The position numbers were made by a program, and so were the translations under genes. A stretch of DNA of 42,116 nt from Okeania sp. SIO3B5. Lineage in GTDB: Bacteria > Cyanobacteriota > Cyanobacteriia > Cyanobacteriales > Microcoleaceae. The notes beneath the pieces are model-generated. The model was given only the letters and a program-made list of their open reading frames with translations. It did not search any database and had not been told where the DNA came from. Location: positions 23,696-65,811 of the forward strand of contig NZ_JAAHHG010000012.1 in the NCBI RefSeq assembly GCF_010692555.1. The letters run 5' to 3'. This document shows positions 38,341-42,116 of the stretch, in pieces (positions within the stretch are counted from its first letter, which is position 1; the number at the start of each line of letters is the position of its first letter).

Positions 38341-40421
38341 GTTGAATAACCCCTCGGCGTAATCATCCAATTATTGTAAATACCTGTAGATTCATTACCA
38401 ATCAAAATTACTGTCAACATATCAATAGAAAATTCCAATAATTTATCCAGACTTGTCAAGGTAATTTCTTCATTTTCTCGATAAACAGACCGGACAATTG
38501 CTACTGGAGTTTCGGGTTTACGATATTCTAAAAAGATATTCACAGCTTTAACTAATTGTTCTGTTCTTTTGTGGGATTTAGGATTATAAAGTGCCACGAC
38601 AAAATCTGCCATTGCTACAGCATTTAAACGCCTTTCTATTACTTCCCAAGGTGTTAATAAATCGCTCAAACTAATAGCACAAAAATCGTGCATCAAAGGC
38701 GCACCAACTCTAGCAGCAGCAGATTGTAAAGCACTAACTCCAGGAAATACTTCTACCATAGGAATTTTGCCATCCCAACCTGTAGCTCGAAGTTGTTCTA
38801 ACACTAATCCTGCCATGCCATAAATTCCACAATCTCCAGAAGAAACTACTGCGACGTTTAAGCCAAAATTTGCCAATTCAATTGCTCTTTCTGCTCGTTC
38901 TCTTTCTTGAGTAATAGGTAGTTTTTCGATGATTTGTCCAGGATTTAATAAGGGTTGAATTAGGTCAATATAAAGAGAATAACCAATGACAACATCAGCA
39001 TAACTAACAGCCATTTGAGCAGCGGGTGTCATCTGTTCTAATTTTCCTGGGCCAGTGCCAATTAATAATAATTTTCCAGTTCTTCCTGTATATTCTTTTT
39101 CCGCTATAGCTACAGCAATAGTTGCTGCTCCTGGTTCTCCTTCTAGACGAAATATTTGCTTATTAACTAATAAATTTCCTTCATTAATTCCCTGAAAATC
39201 TGAGGATAAATTGTCGGTATTCTCTTTTAATTCTGAATTAAGATTATCTTTTTCTTCAGGGTTTAATACTCCGTAGTCTACAGGGTGTTTATAATTGGTT
39301 GGAGCTTGAGTCTCTATCCACTTCTTCCTCCTTACTTCTTCCTTCTTACTTCTTAATTCTTCCTCCTTACTTCTTCCTTCTTCCTTCTTCCTTCTTCCTT
39401 CTTTTGCTCCTAAAATTGCAGCAGCTTCAGCAACACTAGGAGTTCCTACTTCGCGAGCAACAATATTAGAAGGAGTAGGTACTTCAACACAGCTTAATAA
39501 CTCTGAAGAAAAAGTCCGCAAAGGTAAATCTTGTTCCTGACAAAATTCTACTAAGCCTATTTCATCAGCTTTAAGATCGATAGTGGCAATTCCAGCGATC
39601 GCTCCCTGAGCTAAATGATGAGCTTGAAATACTTGTTGAATAGCAGTTGCAATTAATTTTTGAGAAGTACCTCTTTCACAACCAACCCCTATCCACAAAA
39701 CTCGTGGATGCCATTGTACTTTCGGTAAATCTGAATCTGGAGAAAACTGGCGCTGAGTAAAACTAATCCAAATTCTGGCCTTGGGAGTAGGAACAGAGCG
39801 ATCGCCTAATTCTGGAAATCCAAAATAAAATGGATGATTTTCAGGTAAATGCTCTTGCCATAAAGTCGAACCCACTTCCTGAATTACTTGTACAGTTTCT
39901 CCTCTAGCAACTATGCCACTGACTCTATTCCAGTCACCTTCCCCCCGTTGCCAACCAAAAGGTTTACCCAAAATATCAATACCAGGTAATCCTAGATTAT
40001 GGGATGCGCCTGTAATAACTGGGGTAGCATTCAGGAGACGAGCGAGTACATTAGTTAGTTTATCAGCACCACCTTGATGCCCACTACATAAACTAATGAC
40101 AAATTTACCTGCTTCATCTACAACGACTACTGCTGGATCATGATATTTATCTTTTAAAAGTGGAGAGATTAAACGTACAACTGCACCGCTGGCCAGACAG
40201 AAAACTATAGCACTATAGTTTTGCCAAATATTTGCTAGATGATTTTTCAGAGAGTCAGTGTAAATTTTGGTGTTAACAGTAGAATTTGTTGTGTGTTGAC
40301 AAGACTCTGGTATCCACAGAGTTGCCCCCATTGTCTGACAAATAGGTTGTAATAGTTTTGTTGCTGTGGGAGTTGTGGCGATCGCTGCTATGGGTTGAAA
40401 TTCTTGGCCAATTAAATTCAT
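38328..40421 (-). CDS. CbiG-CobJ fusion (cobalt-precorrin-5A hydrolase / precorrin-3B C17-methyltransferase)
   Basis: 697 residues. The N-terminal CbiG part (about 1-335) has SAIVFCLASGAVVRLISPLL-like and SLCSGHQGGADKLTN segments plus a C-terminal subdomain with WIGVGCERGTSQKLI. CobJ (about 448-697) has the SAM-binding LLIGTGPGKLEQMTPAA and SSGDCGIYGMAG. Together they act in corrin ring contraction and deacylation. The linker (about 338-445) contains a highly charged, heptad-repetitive stretch (338-368) encoded by a heptamer DNA array, then an acidic low-complexity part. The stop lies in another heptamer array. No cobalamin riboswitch was recognised upstream. Confidence 0.92.
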   Translation of the reverse strand: MNLIGQEFQPIAAIATTPTATKLLQPICQTMGATLWIPESCQHTTNSTVNTKIYTDSLKNHLANIWQNYSAIVFCLASGAVVRLISPLLKDKYHDPAVVVVDEAGKFVISLCSGHQGGADKLTNVLARLLNATPVITGASHNLGLPGIDILGKPFGWQRGEGDWNRVSGIVARGETVQVIQEVGSTLWQEHLPENHPFYFGFPELGDRSVPTPKARIWISFTQRQFSPDSDLPKVQWHPRVLWIGVGCERGTSQKLIATAIQQVFQAHHLAQGAIAGIATIDLKADEIGLVEFCQEQDLPLRTFSSELLSCVEVPTPSNIVAREVGTPSVAEAAAILGAKEGRRKKEEGRSKEEELRSKKEEVRRKKWIETQAPTNYKHPVDYGVLNPEEKDNLNSELKENTDNLSSDFQGINEGNLLVNKQIFRLEGEPGAATIAVAIAEKEYTGRTGKLLLIGTGPGKLEQMTPAAQMAVSYADVVIGYSLYIDLIQPLLNPGQIIEKLPITQERERAERAIELANFGLNVAVVSSGDCGIYGMAGLVLEQLRATGWDGKIPMVEVFPGVSALQSAAARVGAPLMHDFCAISLSDLLTPWEVIERRLNAVAMADFVVALYNPKSHKRTEQLVKAVNIFLEYRKPETPVAIVRSVYRENEEITLTSLDKLLEFSIDMLTVILIGNESTGIYNNWMITPRGYSTINN
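39318..39411. repeat. Coding heptamer array inside cbiG-cobJ
   Basis: 7-nt units of the CTTCTTC/CTTACTT type. Three units equal 21 nt, so the encoded peptide repeats every seven residues (RRKKEEG, RSKEEEL, RSKKEEV, RRKKW). Confidence 0.85.
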
Positions 40422-41384
40422 TTTTTAGGTATTTGAAATTGGATTTGTTATTTATTCTATGTCCTAAATAACTTGTTCCTTGCGATACCAACATCTTCTC
40501 TGTGTCTCCCTTTCTCCATGTCTCCACGTCCCCACGTCTATCGAGAATGAAGCAGCCTTGCCCTCCTGGGAGGCGTTAGGGGTGAGTACCCCACTCAATA
40601 GCCAAGTTGAAAAGTTTTTGAGAAATGGTATTGTAGTGAAGTTCTCCTAAATCAAATCAAAGATTATGATGTAGGCTTCCCCACCTCACGGACGGGGGCT
40701 TTCTGTTTTGCTGGCGCAACGCTACGCGAACAAAGGGAGTGCAACCACTTAACCCTCAACAGACACCAGACGATGATACCCACCGCCTTTTTGTACTAAA
40801 CAATTCTGTACTCCAGAAAGTTCCCTCAAGAGTTTTACCTTTTCACGGGTTGACGCTTAACTTCAGCAATTGAACCCCATACTCTATGTCGTTTTCGAGC
40901 GTGCTGTTATCAAGTGCGTATTACCGCTACTCCTGATATAGTCAGAATAACACAAAAAAAGCACACAATGCAAGTTCCTAAGTGGACGCTACGTGGTTTA
41001 TTTGTTGGTCGGCAAATAAACCGCCCGTTAACATTCGTATAACGGGAGACCCCTTGCCGACATCAAAGTTGGTTGTCCAAATTTTGTCAAATATTGTTGG
41101 CCAGTTAAGAAATCTAAAATTTTTATCACAAAAAACATAGAAAAAACTGCTGGGTTAACAAGTTATAACAGTCACCATTACTGTATTTGACATATCAAAA
41201 GCTTAAAATATTAGACAACTTAAAATGTAGACCAAGGGTTTTGAGTTTTGTAACTAAAATTAAATACAAGTACTTAATTTAACTCCCCTGGCGGTCAGGG
41301 TTTCCCAGGCTGAAGAATCCCGCGTTGTCCCGTAAGGGCAATGTCGGGAGTATGTCAATATCCATAAATAACAAGGAGAAAAAA
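40422..41384. other. Intergenic with IS-derived debris
   Basis: Holds GAAAGCCCCCGTCC...GGGGAAGCC (minus strand, 40672-40715), a hairpin like the right ends of other tnpB-type elements, preceded by a 34-codon relic (40749-40850, minus) reading REKVKLLRELSGVQN... whose source I cannot name. A further IS605 right end is at 41314-41358. No intact gene. Confidence 0.5.
41314..41358 (+). mobile_element. Solo IS200/IS605-type right end
   Basis: GAATCCCGCG, hairpin (TTGTCCCGTAAGGGCAA), then GTCGGGAGTATGTCAA, closely matching the solo end at 571-613. The small DUF6200-like gene starts 27 nt after it. Confidence 0.6.
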
Positions 41385-41606
41385 ATGAAGAAAAAGATGA
41401 AGCAAGAAACAAACACCATTATTTTAGAGATGGGCGCGGCTAAAAATAAAGATATCCGCAATTTGCAGAGAGGTGAAGGTAAGATATACAGTAACATAGC
41501 AAACATCCTCAAACAACTGAAAGCAAAAGGTGAAACTCCAGAAGATGCACAACCTATAATTGTAATTGTCAGGAAAAAAAGGGAAAAAACAGGACTTTTT
41601 GACTAA
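41385..41606 (+). CDS. Small basic protein, DUF6200-like
   Basis: 73 residues from the ATG at 41385, chosen because AAGGAG lies 7 nt upstream; the frame also opens earlier through the IS end. Pattern: NTIILEMGAAKNKDIRNLQRGEGK, a central helix (NIANILKQLKAKGE), then AQPIIVIVRKKREK. This matches my recall of DUF6200 (I.DLG...I..L..G.GKL...AQPVVVVVR.KR). Function unknown. A strong terminator follows. Confidence 0.7.
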   Translation: MKKKMKQETNTIILEMGAAKNKDIRNLQRGEGKIYSNIANILKQLKAKGETPEDAQPIIVIVRKKREKTGLFD

Positions 41607-41617
41607 GTAAGCGATCG

Positions 41618-41663
41618 AATTATCTAGCTCTCACTCCATAGCAAGAGCTAGATAATTTTGTTT
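41618..41663 (+). terminator. Rho-independent-type terminator
   Basis: AATTATCTAGCTCT pairs perfectly over 14 bp with 41644-41657 across a 12-nt loop and is followed by TTGTTTG. It is 11 nt after the DUF6200-like stop. The T-tract is short, so efficiency is uncertain. Confidence 0.65.
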
Positions 41664-41769
41664 GTCGCCATATTGTCGCCATAAATAAATGGTGAGTTCA
41701 ACAATTAATTAGGGCTTGCTGAAAAAGTATGAGTGGTAAGGATAGGAGTCAGAGTCCAGAATTTCCTAC

Positions 41770-41930
41770 TGGCGTGTCAAGACTAAAATTGTGGGTTAGG
41801 AGGAGCCACCTAGAATACTTCTCCCCCAACCCCTCTCCTGATGAGTGAGAGGGGCTTCTCCCCCAACGCTAGCAGGGAAGGGGGTTGGGGGGTTAGGTTT
41901 TTTAATCCACATTTTCAAGCTTGACACGCC
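41770..41930. repeat. MITE family 5 (single copy)
   Basis: The ends are TGGCGTGTCAAG and CTTGACACGCCA with a longer imperfect inverted repeat inside. It is flanked by CTAC on both sides. Removing it restores TTTCCTACGGAATG, a sequence present elsewhere as the complement at 18789-18800, so the insertion and a 4-bp duplication are well supported. Confidence 0.75.
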
Positions 41931-41992
41931 ACTACGGAATGTTAAGCAAACAGAAGTCAGGAGAAATGGGAATTATATAAGAGAGAGGTATT

Positions 41993-42059
41993 GACATCCT
42001 CCCCGGCTGTTAGGCACGGGGATTCCTACCGAGCCTAAGCTCCTCGGTGGGTTGACACT
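41993..42059 (-). mobile_element. IS200/IS605-type right end / omega-RNA region
   Basis: On the minus strand, downstream of the tnpB stop: GTGTCAACCCACCGAGG, a stem-loop (CCGAGGAGCTTAGGCTCGG), GAATCCCCGTGCC and GGGGAGGATGTCAA. This is a typical omega-RNA scaffold plus right-end hairpin for the adjoining tnpB. Confidence 0.7.
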
Positions 42060-42116
42060 TCATTGACTGCTGCTACCGTAGGCGGTAGTCTTACCCTTGC
42101 CTCCACGTCCGTTTAT
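42060..42116 (-). CDS. tnpB: tnpB C-terminus (partial, runs off the window)
   Basis: 18 codons plus TGA on the minus strand, reading INGRGGKGKTTAYGSSSQ. NGRGG near the C-terminus is characteristic of cyanobacterial TnpB proteins. The rest lies beyond position 42116, so intactness is unknown. Confidence 0.6.
   Translation of the reverse strand: MNGRGGKGKTTAYGSSSQ

Larger units (their letters stand above)
41607..42059. other. Intergenic with nested MITEs
   Basis: Contains the terminator, a partial family-1 MITE from 41712 (GGGCTTGCTGA, preceded by TAATTA), a family-5 MITE, and the right end of the tnpB element at the window edge. No gene. Confidence 0.55.

Noticed and set aside
40422-40680. 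Cobalamin riboswitch upstream of cbiG-cobJ
   Set aside because: No B12-box-like conserved core could be found in the leader.

Overview
The window looks like the chromosome of an AT-rich, repeat-rich filamentous cyanobacterium. Evidence: several HIP1 octamers (GCGATCGC), a cyanobacteriochrome-type GAF domain, a CyaB-like GAF-GAF-PAS adenylate cyclase, a CbiG-CobJ fusion, cyanobacterial-type ThiC, RNase Z and RecN, and many short tandem repeats with a 7-nt unit. Low coding density and abundant small palindromic elements recall Trichodesmium/Okeania-like marine genera, but the genus is inferred.

Layout. 1-2500: a CAT-anticodon tRNA among IS200/IS605 right-end debris and a nested MITE. 2.5-5.0 kb: a typical 2-Cys peroxiredoxin and a second redoxin with a CPFC motif, separated and followed by MITEs. 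5.5-12.2 kb: two second-messenger enzymes on converging strands, a diguanylate cyclase whose first GAF has both cysteines of a DXCF cyanobacteriochrome (blue/green-type photoreceptor), and a class III adenylate cyclase followed by two small genes. 12.8-16 kb: recN and a complete tnpB. 16.9-24.5 kb: a conserved membrane protein, a DUF4177 protein, a SpoIID/LytB protein, RNase Z, a secreted protein, a MORN-repeat protein and an intron-less tRNA-Leu(UAA).

24.7-33.5 kb is the accessory island. It holds a truncated tnpB fused head-on to a truncated VCBS/FG-GAP gene, two further VCBS genes, and between them a degraded toxin/immunity-like cluster: an Imm30-like gene plus a partial duplicate, a HigA-like antitoxin without toxin, and two DUF6883-DUF4926 cassettes whose DUF6883 partner is destroyed in both. 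The VCBS proteins carry 7, 14, and 7 plus a truncated set of repeats, as expected for seven-bladed beta-propellers.

33.9-42.1 kb: a TPP riboswitch controlling thiC (with an unusual internal insertion of about 27 residues), an AbrB-type antitoxin with a truncated PIN toxin, pyrE with an overlapping downstream gene, a small secreted protein, a CbiG-CobJ fusion for anaerobic-type cobalamin synthesis, a small DUF6200-like gene next to a solo IS605 end, and the 3' end of another tnpB at the right edge.

The clearest unexplained structure is in the repeats. At least five palindromic element families are present, several nested, with target duplications that can be read directly. More than ten tandem arrays share a 7-nt unit. 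Several elements or arrays sit exactly at the 3' ends of genes and supply their stop codons, and one array has become an in-frame heptapeptide-periodic linker inside CbiG-CobJ.
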